64,000 nucleotides of DNA, from NCBI RefSeq assembly GCF_030433895.1, contig NZ_JARUXE010000009.1, positions 1-64,000 on the forward strand, written 5' to 3'. The notes under the pieces were generated by a model. That model worked only from the letters and a program-made list of their open reading frames with translations. It searched no databases and was not told the DNA's origin. Below, in pieces: positions 45,321 through 54,648 of this stretch (its first letter is position 1; each line of letters starts with the position of its first letter). The position numbers and the translations under genes were made by a program. Origin of the DNA: Arthrobacter sp. PsM3. Its GTDB lineage: Bacteria > Actinomycetota > Actinomycetes > Actinomycetales > Micrococcaceae.

Positions 45321-46538
45321 ATGCCTGCCGCCCGCATTTCAAAGCGAATTTCCGCCATAGCCGAATCCGCCACGTTGGCTGTTGATGCCAAGGCGAAGGC
45401 GCTGAAGGCGGCCGGCCGGCCGGTGATCGGCTTCGGCGCCGGGGAGCCCGACTTCCCGACCCCCGACTACATCGTTCAGGCAGCCATCGAAGCCGCCGTC
45501 CAGCCCAGGTTCCACCGCTACTCCCCTGCCGGGGGCCTGCCGGAGCTGAAGCAGGCCATCGCGGCCAAGACGTTCCGGGATTCCGGTTACAAGGCCGAGG
45601 CATCCCAGGTGCTCGTCACCAACGGCGGCAAGCAGGCCGTGTACAACACCTTCGCCACGCTGCTCGATCCGGGCGACGAGGTCATCGTCCCCACGCCGTT
45701 CTGGACCACCTACCCGGAGGCCATCCGGCTCGCCGGAGGCGTGCCGGTGGAGGTTTTCGCCGGACCGGAGCAGGAATACCTGGTCACGGTGGAGCAGCTC
45801 GAAGGTGCCCTGACGGACCGCAGCAAGATCCTGCTCTTCGTCTCCCCCTCCAACCCCACCGGCGCCGTGTACTCGCCGGAGCAGGTGAGGGAGATCGGCC
45901 TGTGGGCCGCTTCGAAGGGCCTGTGGGTTGTCACGGATGAGATCTATGAGCACCTGACGTACGACGGCGTGCCCTTCACCTCGATCGCGACGGCCGTCCC
46001 CGAACTGGGCGACAAGGTCGTCATCCTCAACGGCGTGGCGAAAACCTATGCCATGACCGGCTGGCGTGTCGGCTGGATGATTGGGCCGGCCGACGTGATC
46101 AAGGCCGCGACAAACCTGCAGTCGCACGCGACGTCGAACGTCTCCAACATTCCGCAGATGGCCGCCCTTGCCGCGGTGTCCGGGCCGCTGACCGCCGTCG
46201 ATGAGATGAAACTCGCCTTCGACCGCCGCCGCAAAGCCATCGTGGCCGGGCTGAACGCCATCGAGGGCGTGGAATGCCCGACGCCGAAGGGCGCCTTCTA
46301 TGTGTACGCGGACGTCCGGGCCCTGCTCGGCAAGGAGTTCCCGTCCGCGAACGGGCCCGTCCGGCCTGCGACGTCGGCAGAGCTGGCCACGCTGATCCTG
46401 GATGAAGTGGAGGTGGCGGTGGTCCCGGGCGAGGCGTTCGGACCCTCCGGCTACCTGCGCCTCTCCTACGCCCTCGGCGACGAGGACCTGGCCACCGGCG
46501 TCGCCCGCCTGCAGGACTTCCTCGGCAAGGCGAAGTAG
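45321..46538 (+). CDS. PLP-dependent aminotransferase, aspartate transaminase type
   Basis: It probably transfers the amino group of aspartate to 2-oxoglutarate. The 405-residue class I product has the PLP lysine K241 in [17 protein letters not shown], the aspartate-handling motif [10 protein letters not shown] and the C-terminal substrate arginine in SGYLRLSYA. The sequence is of the subgroup Ib type with [10 protein letters not shown] near the N-terminus. Ribosome binding site is weak. Prephenate aminotransferase activity cannot be excluded from sequence. Confidence 0.88.
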   Translation: MPAARISKRISAIAESATLAVDAKAKALKAAGRPVIGFGAGEPDFPTPDYIVQAAIEAAVQPRFHRYSPAGGLPELKQAIAAKTFRDSGYKAEASQVLVTNGGKQAVYNTFATLLDPGDEVIVPTPFWTTYPEAIRLAGGVPVEVFAGPEQEYLVTVEQLEGALTDRSKILLFVSPSNPTGAVYSPEQVREIGLWAASKGLWVVTDEIYEHLTYDGVPFTSIATAVPELGDKVVILNGVAKTYAMTGWRVGWMIGPADVIKAATNLQSHATSNVSNIPQMAALAAVSGPLTAVDEMKLAFDRRRKAIVAGLNAIEGVECPTPKGAFYVYADVRALLGKEFPSANGPVRPATSAELATLILDEVEVAVVPGEAFGPSGYLRLSYALGDEDLATGVARLQDFLGKAK

Positions 46539-46560
46539 GACGCACCGCACAACCCACCCC

Positions 46561-46586
46561 GCAGGACTGGACATGTCCAGTCCTGC
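46561..46586. repeat. Perfect 26 bp palindrome
   Basis: GCAGGACTGGACA and TGTCCAGTCCTGC are exact complements with no loop. It is 22 bases past the aminotransferase stop. A hairpin with zero-length loop is unusual for a terminator. Confidence 0.85.
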
Positions 46587-46591
46587 CCGCG

Positions 46592-46624
46592 ATCAGTGGA
46601 CAGAATGCCATTCTGTCCACTGAT
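46592..46624. terminator. 33 bp near-perfect palindrome, likely bidirectional terminator
   Basis: ATCAGTGGACAGAATG (46592-46607) and CATTCTGTCCACTGAT (46609-46624) are exact complements around one central C. Together with the palindrome next door it fills the gap between the convergent aminotransferase and response-regulator genes. Confidence 0.65.
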
Positions 46625-46661
46625 TGCGTTTAAGAATGGGCATGTCCGGGCTGCGGGAGCG

Positions 46662-47336
46662 TCAGAGGAGCCGGCGTTCGGCGGCCCAGCGGGTGAGTTC
46701 GTGCCTGCTGGAGAGCTGCAGCTTGCGCAGCACCGCCGAGACGTGGGTTTCCACGGTCTTGATTGAGATGAACAGTTCCTTCGCGACTTCCTTGTAGCTG
46801 TAGCCGCGGGCGATCAGCCGCATCACCTCGAGCTCGCGGGCGGAAAGCCTGTCGAGTTCGTCGTCAGCGATGTCGGCCGGAGCGGTGCCGAAGGCGTCCA
46901 GCACAAAGCCGGCCAGCCGGGGCGAGAAGACGGCGTCGCCGCCCGCGACCCGACGGACGGCGTCCGAAATTTGCGCGCCGGAAATGGTCTTGGTCACGTA
47001 GCCGCGGGCGCCGGCCCGGATCACCGAGACGACGTCCTCGGCCGCGTCCGAGACGCTCAGGGCCAGGAACCGGGTGCTGCCGAGCAAAGGCGCCGAGCCG
47101 GCCAGCACTTCCCGGCCGCCGCCGCCAAGGCCGCCCGGCAGATGGACATCGAGGAGAACGACGTCGGGACGCACGGCCGCGATCACAGCCACGGCCCCTT
47201 CCACCGTCCCGGCCTCGCCGGCCACAATGATGTCCGGGTCCAGGTCGGCCTTCAGGCCGGAGCGGAAGATGGCGTGGTCATCCACGATCACCACCCGGAT
47301 CCCCGGCGCCGGGCTCCCCGCTTCAGTGCTGCTCAC
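46662..47336 (-). CDS. LuxR/NarL-type response regulator
   Basis: It receives phosphate from the adjacent kinase and activates transcription. The receiver has the acidic pair D19-D20 and phospho-acceptor D63 (VVLLDVHLPGG). The C-terminal helix-turn-helix begins near residue 158 (LSARELEVMRLIARGYSYKE). At 224 residues it is standard. Its start overlaps the kinase stop by 4 bases (ATGA). Likely the output of the PspC-kinase, analogous to LiaR. Confidence 0.93.
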   Translation of the reverse strand: MSSTEAGSPAPGIRVVIVDDHAIFRSGLKADLDPDIIVAGEAGTVEGAVAVIAAVRPDVVLLDVHLPGGLGGGGREVLAGSAPLLGSTRFLALSVSDAAEDVVSVIRAGARGYVTKTISGAQISDAVRRVAGGDAVFSPRLAGFVLDAFGTAPADIADDELDRLSARELEVMRLIARGYSYKEVAKELFISIKTVETHVSAVLRKLQLSSRHELTRWAAERRLL

Positions 47337-48754
47337 AGTCGTACCTCTCCGTTGCTGTTGCCGGCGCCGGCGGGTGCCGCTGACAGGGGCAGCCTCAGCC
47401 GCACCTCGGTGCCGTCCGGGCTGCTGCTGATGGTGGCGGTGCCGCCGTGGCGGTTCATCCGCCCGATGACCGATTCGCGGACCCCCAGCCGGTCCGCGGG
47501 GACGGCGTCCGGGTCGAAGCCGGGGCCGCGGTCCTTCACGAAGACCTCGGCCCAGCCGTCGGTCACTTCCAGGTATACCGATACCGCGCCGCCGCCGTGC
47601 CGGGCCGCGTTCAGCATCGCCTCGCGGGCCGCCTGGACAAGGGCCTCGTGCCGTTCGGACATGGGGCAGTCGCCTACCGTGACCACCTCGACGGCATGGC
47701 CCAGGGTGTCTTCCACTTCCGCCGCCGCGGCCTTGATGCCCTCGGACAGTTGCCCGGATTCCTTGCCCGGGTCCCGGTACAGCCAGCCCCTCAGCTCGCG
47801 CTCCTGGGCGCGGGCGAGGCGGACGACGTCGCTCTCGTTGCCGGCGCGCCGCTGGATCAGGGCCAGCGTCTGCAGCACGGAGTCATGAAGGTGCGCGGCG
47901 ATCTCGGCCCGTTCGGTGGCGCGGACCCGCCCGGCCCGTTCCGTCTCCAGGTCGCGCCAGAATTTCAGTCCCCAGGGCAGGAGAACCAGCGCCACGCCGC
48001 CGAGCACCGCGACGGAGGACAGCAGGGCGAGCCACGTCTGTTCCCAGGAACCGGAGCCGGAGACCATCACCAGGACGCCGGCCACAACGAGCGCCAGCCC
48101 GGCCGCGAGGCGGGCCCAGCCGCCGGCCTGGTCCGCTTTGGTCTTGTCCACGAGCCCTGCCCGCCGGGTCTCATCCAGTTGCATCCAGGCAATGGCCGCG
48201 CCGCCGAGGATGGCCGCGACCGGGATGAGCGTTCCGAGCGGAACATCAACGCCGAGCAGGCGGGCGATCAGGATGCCGGCGGCCAGCAGCAGTCCCGCAC
48301 CGAGCAGTATCTCCTTGCCGTAACGCATCCCGGTGACCCTGTTCCGCCAGGCGCCGGCCGGAACCGACCCGGCCGGCGCGGCTGCCGCCTCCGGAGCTGC
48401 CGTGCCGGCGGCAGCGGCTGCGCAGGGGGTCGGGGACTCCGACGGGGAACCCGCATAGGGGCCGGGACCGTACGTCCCAGCCGTGGAGGCCGCAAAGGGT
48501 GCGCTGACCGCCGGCGCGATGGGCGACGCCGGCCGGCGGGAATCGCGTTTGGCGCTTTCGTCGGCGGTGGGCACCATGATCCAGAGCCAGGCATAGAACG
48601 CGACTCCGGCACCGCCCGCGAGCGCGGCGACCACCATGCCGATCCGGACCAGCCGCAGCGGCCAGCCCAGATGCCGGGCGAGGCCGGAGCAGACGCCGGC
48701 AATCACCCGGTCGCTGCCGCGCACCAGCGGCGGGCGGGACACGGCGGTTGTCAT
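47333..48754 (-). CDS. PspC-domain sensor histidine kinase
   Basis: The 473-residue chain starts with a PspC domain (about residues 9-66, RGSDRVIAGVCSGLARHLGW), a Pro/Ala-rich linker, then a cluster of membrane segments. It ends in HisKA_3 (phospho-acceptor H290 in AAHLHDSVLQTLAL) and an ATPase domain with MLNAARHGG and KDRGPGF. The PspC front end implies sensing of envelope damage. It is divergently transcribed from PspC membrane-protein genes; the response regulator overlaps its end. This is a LiaS-like arrangement. Confidence 0.9.
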   Translation of the reverse strand: MTTAVSRPPLVRGSDRVIAGVCSGLARHLGWPLRLVRIGMVVAALAGGAGVAFYAWLWIMVPTADESAKRDSRRPASPIAPAVSAPFAASTAGTYGPGPYAGSPSESPTPCAAAAAGTAAPEAAAAPAGSVPAGAWRNRVTGMRYGKEILLGAGLLLAAGILIARLLGVDVPLGTLIPVAAILGGAAIAWMQLDETRRAGLVDKTKADQAGGWARLAAGLALVVAGVLVMVSGSGSWEQTWLALLSSVAVLGGVALVLLPWGLKFWRDLETERAGRVRATERAEIAAHLHDSVLQTLALIQRRAGNESDVVRLARAQERELRGWLYRDPGKESGQLSEGIKAAAAEVEDTLGHAVEVVTVGDCPMSERHEALVQAAREAMLNAARHGGGAVSVYLEVTDGWAEVFVKDRGPGFDPDAVPADRLGVRESVIGRMNRHGGTATISSSPDGTEVRLRLPLSAAPAGAGNSNGEVRL

Positions 48755-48819
48755 GACTCAATCCAAGCATGGATCAGGGTTTCCGGGACCCGTTTCCGCC
48801 TCTAACCGGGGGTGACTCA

Positions 48820-48839
48820 GGGACAGTTCAGGGTGTCCC
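48820..48839. promoter_or_regulatory. Candidate operator in the kinase/PspC divergent gap
   Basis: GGGACA (48820-48825) and TGTCCC (48834-48839) are inverted with 8 bases between. The site is 39 bases before the plus-strand PspC gene in a 124-base divergent gap, the right place for binding by the response regulator. Confidence 0.4.
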
Positions 48840-48878
48840 CCAGTAGAGCGGATCCGTGGCTGACGGGAGGATCGAAGT

Positions 48879-50513
48879 ATGAATCCGCACACTCCGAACC
48901 CCGATGAAGGACACGACCGGGCAGACCGCACTGCCGGGCAGCCCGCAGGACAACAGGCTGCTGAGCCCGCAGAGCCCTCCGGCAGTTCCGGCACTGAACC
49001 CGCAGAGCCTACAGGCGGCTTTGCGGCAGGGCAGCGGCCCGCTGCCGATATGGACGCCACTGCACCGCTGGATACTTCCGCGACTCTCCCGTTGGACTTT
49101 TCAGCCGGCCCCGGCGGCCCCGGAACGCCACCGCCCCACTCCGGCGCGACGGCCCCGCCGCCGTACTTTGGCCCGACGCCCCCGCCGGCCACCGGCCAGC
49201 CGCAGAACTTCTTCGACTGGATCCGCAGCCAGGGCATCCATCGTGGCCGCGAGCGCTGGATCGGCGGAGTGGCCAGCGGCATCGCCGAGCGCTTCGGCGT
49301 CGACCCGCTGATTATCCGCGGCATCCTCATCGTCCTGACTGTCTTCGCCGGCGTCGGCGTCCTGCTCTACGGCGTCGCCTGGGCCCTCCTGCCCGAACCC
49401 GACGGCCGCATCCACGTCCAGGAGGCCGCCGCAGGCCGCTGGACGGCCGGGATGACCGGTGCCCTGGTCACCACAATCATCGGCTTCCCCAGCCTGGGTA
49501 CCGGTGTCTGGGGCTGGGACCGCTACGGCTTCGTCCCCTTCATCTGGACCGTCTTCTGGGTGGGCGGCGCTATCTACCTCATCTATTACCTGACCCAGCG
49601 CAACAAATCCCGGATCGGAGCCATGCCCATGTCCTCGAATCCCCAGCCCGGAAGCCCGACAGACCCGGCCTACCCGCCGGCCCCGTCAACCCCCTCAACG
49701 CCGGCAACCCCGCCGGCGCCGTTCGCCACCACCGGGTACGGCGCGTCCGGCACGCTGCCCCGCTACGGTGACTCCACCATCCCCGGCCCGGCCTGGGGCG
49801 CGCCCCCGCCCTCGGGACCCGTCCCCCCGCCGGGCGGTGCCTACCAGCCGGAGCGCGGCGGGCCCGTCCCGCCGGCCAAGACCCGGAATCCAGGTCCCGG
49901 CGCCCCCGCCGTCGCAGTCACCGCCGGCGTCGCCCTGCTGGTGGGCGGCGGCCTCAAGGCCCTCGACGTCGCCAACGTGATCGACCTGGGCACCTCCAGC
50001 AACGCCATCGTCTGGGCCAGCGCTGCGGTGGTCCTGGGTCTCGGCATTCTCATCGCCGGGCTCAGGGGCCGCACCTCGGGCATCCTCGGGTTTTTTGCCG
50101 TCGTCGCCCTGATCGTCGGCGGCATCTTCAACGTGCTTCCCAACGGCGACCGCTTCCGCCCGCAGAACGCCGACTGGTCACCGGTGAGCCTCGACCAGGC
50201 CCGGGGCGGTTTCGACATCACGGCCGGCACCGGGACCGTGGACCTGACGCGGCTCGCGCTCAATCCGCCGCTGGGAACCGATCTTGTGGTCCCCATCGAC
50301 GCTACGGCGAGCAACCTCACGGTGGTCATTCCGGACTCCGTACCGGTCGAGATCCGCGCCGACATGACCATGGGGAACCTCAAGGAGGGAAGCCAGAACC
50401 ACAGCGGCATGACCACCCAGCAAAGCCACTACAACACCGGCAAGCCGGGAGCCACGCTGATCGTCAGGATCGACGGCACCTTCAGCAACGTCACCATCAA
50501 GGAAGGGAACTGA
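48879..50513 (+). CDS. PspC-domain membrane protein with LiaF-like C-terminus
   Basis: The 544-residue chain has a Pro/Ala-rich cytoplasmic N-terminus (about residues 1-110) and a PspC domain from about residue 118 (HRGRERWIGGVASGIAERFG). Several membrane segments follow, with a second Pro-rich linker around residues 260-345. A C-terminal beta-strand-rich domain without membrane segments (about residues 430-544, VPIDATASNLTVVIPDSVP) resembles the LiaF/antibiotic-response family. GGGAGG precedes the ATG. It heads a plus-strand operon of three genes. It may bind and restrain the kinase, as LiaF does for LiaS. Confidence 0.85.
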   Translation: MNPHTPNPDEGHDRADRTAGQPAGQQAAEPAEPSGSSGTEPAEPTGGFAAGQRPAADMDATAPLDTSATLPLDFSAGPGGPGTPPPHSGATAPPPYFGPTPPPATGQPQNFFDWIRSQGIHRGRERWIGGVASGIAERFGVDPLIIRGILIVLTVFAGVGVLLYGVAWALLPEPDGRIHVQEAAAGRWTAGMTGALVTTIIGFPSLGTGVWGWDRYGFVPFIWTVFWVGGAIYLIYYLTQRNKSRIGAMPMSSNPQPGSPTDPAYPPAPSTPSTPATPPAPFATTGYGASGTLPRYGDSTIPGPAWGAPPPSGPVPPPGGAYQPERGGPVPPAKTRNPGPGAPAVAVTAGVALLVGGGLKALDVANVIDLGTSSNAIVWASAAVVLGLGILIAGLRGRTSGILGFFAVVALIVGGIFNVLPNGDRFRPQNADWSPVSLDQARGGFDITAGTGTVDLTRLALNPPLGTDLVVPIDATASNLTVVIPDSVPVEIRADMTMGNLKEGSQNHSGMTTQQSHYNTGKPGATLIVRIDGTFSNVTIKEGN

Positions 50514-50514
50514 C

Positions 50515-50805
50515 ATGAGCAGCTATGACGCACCTACCGGCGGCCCGGAAGGCACCAGCCGGGCTTCCACGCCGCGGTACCCGGACCCGGTGGAGGACGC
50601 CGCGCCCCGTGTGGGCACGATCGTCTGGGGGCTGATCGTGGTGGCCCTCGCGGCGCTCATCATCGTCTCCCAGCTCGGCATCGTGGCGCTCAACGGCACC
50701 TACGTGGTGATCGGCCTGATGATCGGCGCCGGGGCGGCACTCGTGATCGGCGGGGTGCTCTCGGCCCGCGGACGTGACAAAGAAGCATCGACAGGGAAGT
50801 CTTGA
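50515..50805 (+). CDS. Small two-helix membrane protein
   Basis: A 96-residue protein with a polar N-terminus of about 32 residues, membrane segments at about 35-57 and 63-84 and a basic C-terminus. It starts one base after the PspC/LiaF-like stop codon, so the genes are co-translated. The family is unknown to me; the layout resembles LiaI-type partners. Confidence 0.75.
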   Translation: MSSYDAPTGGPEGTSRASTPRYPDPVEDAAPRVGTIVWGLIVVALAALIIVSQLGIVALNGTYVVIGLMIGAGAALVIGGVLSARGRDKEASTGKS

Positions 50806-50808
50806 ATT

Positions 50809-51063
50809 ATGGATAAATTCTTCAGCACCATCCGGGGCCTTGGCCTGAAACGTGGTCCGCAGCGCTGGCTGGGCGGTGTGTGCGGCGGGATCGCCGCCAA
50901 ACTGAACGTTGACGTTGCGTTCGTCCGGATCGCTTTCCTGCTTATTGCGCTGCTTCCCGGGCCGGCATTCGTGTTCTACCTCGTGGCCTGGCTGCTCCTC
51001 CCGGACCAGCAGAACGCCATCATCCTTGAGTCGTTCCTGTCGAAGCGCTCGCCCCGGCCCTGA
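50809..51063 (+). CDS. Small PspC-domain protein
   Basis: The 84-residue chain is a nearly bare PspC domain (GLKRGPQRWLGGVCGGIAAK, then a membrane segment and LLLPDQQN). It follows the previous gene by three bases. It is the third PspC domain in the locus, after the kinase and the large membrane protein. Confidence 0.85.
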   Translation: MDKFFSTIRGLGLKRGPQRWLGGVCGGIAAKLNVDVAFVRIAFLLIALLPGPAFVFYLVAWLLLPDQQNAIILESFLSKRSPRP

Positions 51064-51219
51064 CGGCCCCGACCAGGAAGTGAAGTGCCCCTGCCGGCCG
51101 GCGGGGGCACTTCCCGTTGTAACCGTTTGTGTCGTGGCCCACAGGCGCGATTAGACTCTAAGGTGAGCTCAGCGTGGCGCTCTGCCTGTACACCTTCGAA
51201 CCAGGATTTGAGCCGAGAC

Positions 51220-52245
51220 ATGAAAATTGGAATCCTCACCAGCGGCGGAGACTGCCCCGGACTGAATGCCGTCATCCGTGGCGCCGTCCTGAAGGGCATC
51301 GCCGTCCACGGCCACGAATTCGTGGGATTCCTGGACGGCTGGCGCGGCGTCGTCGAGGCTGACACCATCGACATCCCCCGCACCATGGTCCGCGGCATCG
51401 CCAAGCAGGGCGGGACCATCCTGGGCACCTCACGCACCAACCCGTTCGAAAACAACGGCGGGCCGGAGGTCATCAAGGCCAACATGGACCGGCTGGGCAT
51501 CGACGCCCTGATCGCCATCGGCGGCGAAGGCACCCTGGCCGCCGCGAAACGGCTCACCGACGCCGGACTGAAGATCGTCGGCGTCCCCAAGACCGTCGAC
51601 AACGACCTCGACGCGACCGACTACACCTTCGGCTTCGACACCGCTGTCGAGATCGCCACCGAAGCGATCGACCGCCTGCGCACCACGGGAGAGTCCCACC
51701 ACCGCTGCATGATCGCCGAGGTCATGGGCCGGCACGTGGGCTGGATCGCGCTGCACGCCGGCATGGCCTCGGGCGCCCACGCCATCCTGATCCCGGAGCA
51801 GAAGGCCTCGATGGAGCAGATCGCCGAGTGGGTGGTCTCGGCCCGGGACCGCGGCCGCGCGCCGCTCGTTGTGGTCGCGGAAGGTTTCGTCCCGGACGAC
51901 CAGGAGACGCCGCACTCCGAACGCGGCCTGGACACCTTCGGCCGCCCGCGGCTCGGCGGGATTTCCGAGCGGCTGGCCCCGGCACTGGAGGCCATGACCG
52001 GCATCGAAACCCGGGCGACCGTTCTGGGCCACATCCAGCGCGGCGGGGTTCCCACCGCGTTCGACCGGGTGCTGGCAACCCGCCTGGGGATGGCCGCCAT
52101 CGACTCCGTCGTCGAGGAACGCTGGGGCACCATGGTGTCCCTGAACGGCACCGACATTGTCCACGTGGGATTCGACGCTGCCCTCGGCAACCTCAAGACT
52201 GTCCCGAAATACCGCTATGACGAGGCCGCGGTCCTCTTCGGCTGA
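51220..52245 (+). CDS. pfkA: 6-phosphofructokinase (group III, ATP-type motif)
   Basis: It phosphorylates fructose 6-phosphate in glycolysis. The 341-residue chain has GGDCPGLN at the N-terminus, GGEGT at residues 101-105 and the catalytic TVDNDLD with D127/D129. G104 is the ATP-type residue, whereas PPi-using relatives have Asp there, so it probably uses ATP. The start MKIGILTSGGD at 51220 is the family start; the longer frame from 51085 has no family counterpart. Confidence 0.92.
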   Translation: MKIGILTSGGDCPGLNAVIRGAVLKGIAVHGHEFVGFLDGWRGVVEADTIDIPRTMVRGIAKQGGTILGTSRTNPFENNGGPEVIKANMDRLGIDALIAIGGEGTLAAAKRLTDAGLKIVGVPKTVDNDLDATDYTFGFDTAVEIATEAIDRLRTTGESHHRCMIAEVMGRHVGWIALHAGMASGAHAILIPEQKASMEQIAEWVVSARDRGRAPLVVVAEGFVPDDQETPHSERGLDTFGRPRLGGISERLAPALEAMTGIETRATVLGHIQRGGVPTAFDRVLATRLGMAAIDSVVEERWGTMVSLNGTDIVHVGFDAALGNLKTVPKYRYDEAAVLFG

Positions 52246-52297
52246 CCCACCTGCTCCGCCGCACTCAGCCCGACACGCCGGTGGGTAGGGTGGAGCC

Positions 52298-53008
52298 ATG
52301 ACACTTGAGCCCGGTTCGGTCGACATCATCCAGCTCGCGTGGGCCCGCCGCCTGGGGCTCGACGACGGCGCCTTCGCGGCCGCCGCGGGCGAGCGCATCA
52401 CGCGTGCCGATGAGTCGGCCCGGGCCGTCCAGTTCGTCCGGCTGTTCGGCAATTCGGCCCTCGTCGGCCCGCAGTGGGCGCTGGACGCCGCCGTCGGGCT
52501 GTCCGACGGCGAACTCGCACAGCACCTCACCCTGTTGACCATCACCCGGGACCACGGCGGACACGGGCTCGGTGCGGCGGCGCTGTTCTTCGCGGACGAT
52601 CTGCCCCTGCAGCAGCCGTCGGAGGAGCTCACCGTCTCGCACGGAAATCCGGAAGCGATCGAACTGGAAGCCGCCTGCCCGCCGGATGATGTGAACGAGG
52701 TGGGTCTCTCGGACCTTGAGCACCGCTTCACCATCATGCATCTGGAAGAGGGCCGCCGGACCCCGGTCGCCTGCGGCGCGTACACCGAATGGGAGGGCAT
52801 CCTGGCGCACATGGGCGTGCTGGTCGCCCCGGAGTGGCGCCGGCGCGGACTGGGATCGCTGGCGGCCTCGATCGCCGCCCACGAGGCCCTGGCGTCCGGA
52901 CTGACGCTGCAGTGGCGCTCCGATGTCAGTAACCAGGGCTCGCTGGCCATTGCCCGGAGCCTGGGCTTTACCGCCGGCGGCATCCAGACCAGTGTGCTGC
53001 TGGGCTAA
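52298..53008 (+). CDS. GNAT-family N-acetyltransferase
   Basis: A 236-residue single-domain GNAT with the acetyl-CoA loop around VLVAPEWRRRGLGSLAA near residue 172 and the C-terminal signature WRSDVSNQGSLAIARSLGF. The N-terminal 100 residues have little recognisable homology. Substrate unknown. It lies between pfkA and a convergent efflux gene. Confidence 0.8.
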   Translation: MTLEPGSVDIIQLAWARRLGLDDGAFAAAAGERITRADESARAVQFVRLFGNSALVGPQWALDAAVGLSDGELAQHLTLLTITRDHGGHGLGAAALFFADDLPLQQPSEELTVSHGNPEAIELEAACPPDDVNEVGLSDLEHRFTIMHLEEGRRTPVACGAYTEWEGILAHMGVLVAPEWRRRGLGSLAASIAAHEALASGLTLQWRSDVSNQGSLAIARSLGFTAGGIQTSVLLG

Positions 53009-53046
53009 CCCGGCGGCACCCCGGCCTCACCTCAGCGGGACTGCCC

Positions 53047-54573
53047 TCAGCGGGACTGCACCACACCGCCCCTGGTGCCGGCCGCCGCTGCCGGTGCAGT
53101 ACCGGGCGTTGCCCAGCCCTGCACCGGCTGGGGCTTGGCAAAGAACAGTGCCACTGCCGCGCCGATCAGGATGACGGCAGCAGGCAGCATGATGGACTGG
53201 CCCATCGCCGTCGAGAATCCCTCCTTCAGTGCCTCGGGCAGTGTGCCGCCGAAGGCCATGGGGCTGGCACCGCCGGAACCAGCCGGCGCCGCCGGAAGCT
53301 CCGCCGCGAGCCGGGCCTGGATCAACACCGCTATCGCGGCGCTGCCCAGGACCGCACCGATCTGCCGGGTGGTGTTGTAGACACCCGAGCCGGCGCCCGC
53401 CTGGCGCGGCGGCAGGTTACGGGTCGCCGTGGAGCTCAGAGGCGCCCAGATGCCCGCGTTCGCGAACCCCAGTACCGCGCTCGGCAGGAGGAACAGCCAG
53501 ATCGGCGTGTCGGGGTGCATGAGGGAGGAGTTCCAGAACAGCGCCACCGACATCAGGACCAGGCCGGCCGCGGTGATGAACTTCGGGTTGACCCGGTCGA
53601 TGATCTTGCCCACCACCGGGGCGAGTCCGCCGGAGATGAGCGCCATCGGCACCATCATGAGCGCCGACTGGGTGGGGGTCAGGCCCCGGACAATCTGGTA
53701 GTAGAAGATCAGCGGGAGGCTGAAGGCGGTCACCGTGAAGCCGACCGTGGTGATGCCGATGTTGGCCAGGGAGAAGTTGCGGTCCTTGAACAGGGACAGC
53801 GGCAGCAGGGGTTCGCCCTTGTTCACCTTCTGCCACACGACGAACACCACCAGGACCGCGATCCCGGAGATGATAAGCCCCCACACCGTGATGGGACCGG
53901 TGATGGTGCCCCAGTTGTAGGTCTCGCCCTCCTGAATGCCGAACACCAGCAGGAACAGCCCGACAGCGCTGAGCAGCACGCCGGGGATGTCGAACTTGTG
54001 CGGGTGGGTGCTCAGGGAAGGCACATAGCGCAGGGCCAGGAAAAACCCGACCAGACCCACCGGCAGGTTGATGAAGAAGATCCACTCCCAGCCGAGGCCG
54101 TCGACAAGGACGCCGCCGAGGATCGGGCCGACCAGGGTGGCGACGCCGGCCGTGGCGCCCCAGATTCCCATCGCCGCCCCGCGCCGGTCTGGCGGGAAGA
54201 TCCGGGTGATGACCGCCATGGTCTGCGGCGTCATGAGCGCGGCGCCGAAGCCCTGGCACACGCGGGCCAGGATCAGCATCTGCACGTCACCGGAGAGCCC
54301 GCACCACAGGGAGGCCAGGGTGAAGACGACGAGCCCGGTCAGGTAGAGCTTCTTCGGGCCGAAGCGGTCGCCCAGCCGGCCGGTGATCAGCAGCGGCACG
54401 GCGTAGGCGAGCAGGTAGGCGCTGGTCACCCAGATAACCGAGTTGATGTCGGTGTTGAGGCCCTCCATGATGCGGGGATTTGCCACCGAGACGATGGTCG
54501 TGTCGACCAGGATCATGAAGAACCCGATCACGAGGGACCAGAGTGCCGGCCACGGCCTGGCAACGTTTTCCAT
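53047..54573 (-). CDS. MFS efflux transporter, DHA2 (EmrB/QacA) type
   Basis: A drug:proton antiporter of the cytoplasmic membrane. The 508-residue product has about 14 membrane segments, the N-terminal ILVDTTIVSVANPRI and the motif-A-like GRLGDRFGPKKLYLTG loop, and the PRxxxA motif region. A PadR-type regulator gene sits 75 bases upstream on the same strand and probably controls it. Substrate unknown. Confidence 0.9.
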   Translation of the reverse strand: MENVARPWPALWSLVIGFFMILVDTTIVSVANPRIMEGLNTDINSVIWVTSAYLLAYAVPLLITGRLGDRFGPKKLYLTGLVVFTLASLWCGLSGDVQMLILARVCQGFGAALMTPQTMAVITRIFPPDRRGAAMGIWGATAGVATLVGPILGGVLVDGLGWEWIFFINLPVGLVGFFLALRYVPSLSTHPHKFDIPGVLLSAVGLFLLVFGIQEGETYNWGTITGPITVWGLIISGIAVLVVFVVWQKVNKGEPLLPLSLFKDRNFSLANIGITTVGFTVTAFSLPLIFYYQIVRGLTPTQSALMMVPMALISGGLAPVVGKIIDRVNPKFITAAGLVLMSVALFWNSSLMHPDTPIWLFLLPSAVLGFANAGIWAPLSSTATRNLPPRQAGAGSGVYNTTRQIGAVLGSAAIAVLIQARLAAELPAAPAGSGGASPMAFGGTLPEALKEGFSTAMGQSIMLPAAVILIGAAVALFFAKPQPVQGWATPGTAPAAAAGTRGGVVQSR

Positions 54574-54648
54574 GGGATTCCTTACGGGTTGAAAAGGATG
54601 GTTGTCGTCGTTCCAAAAGCATTCGTCGCTGCCGGTGCCCCGGATGGG

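Noticed and set aside
45339..46574. 411-residue minus-strand frame opposite the aminotransferase
   Set aside because: It is antisense to a clear class I aminotransferase with an intact active site and has no own motif.
51430..52983. 517-residue minus-strand frame opposite pfkA and the GNAT gene
   Set aside because: The real genes on the plus strand have clear families; this frame is a composition effect.
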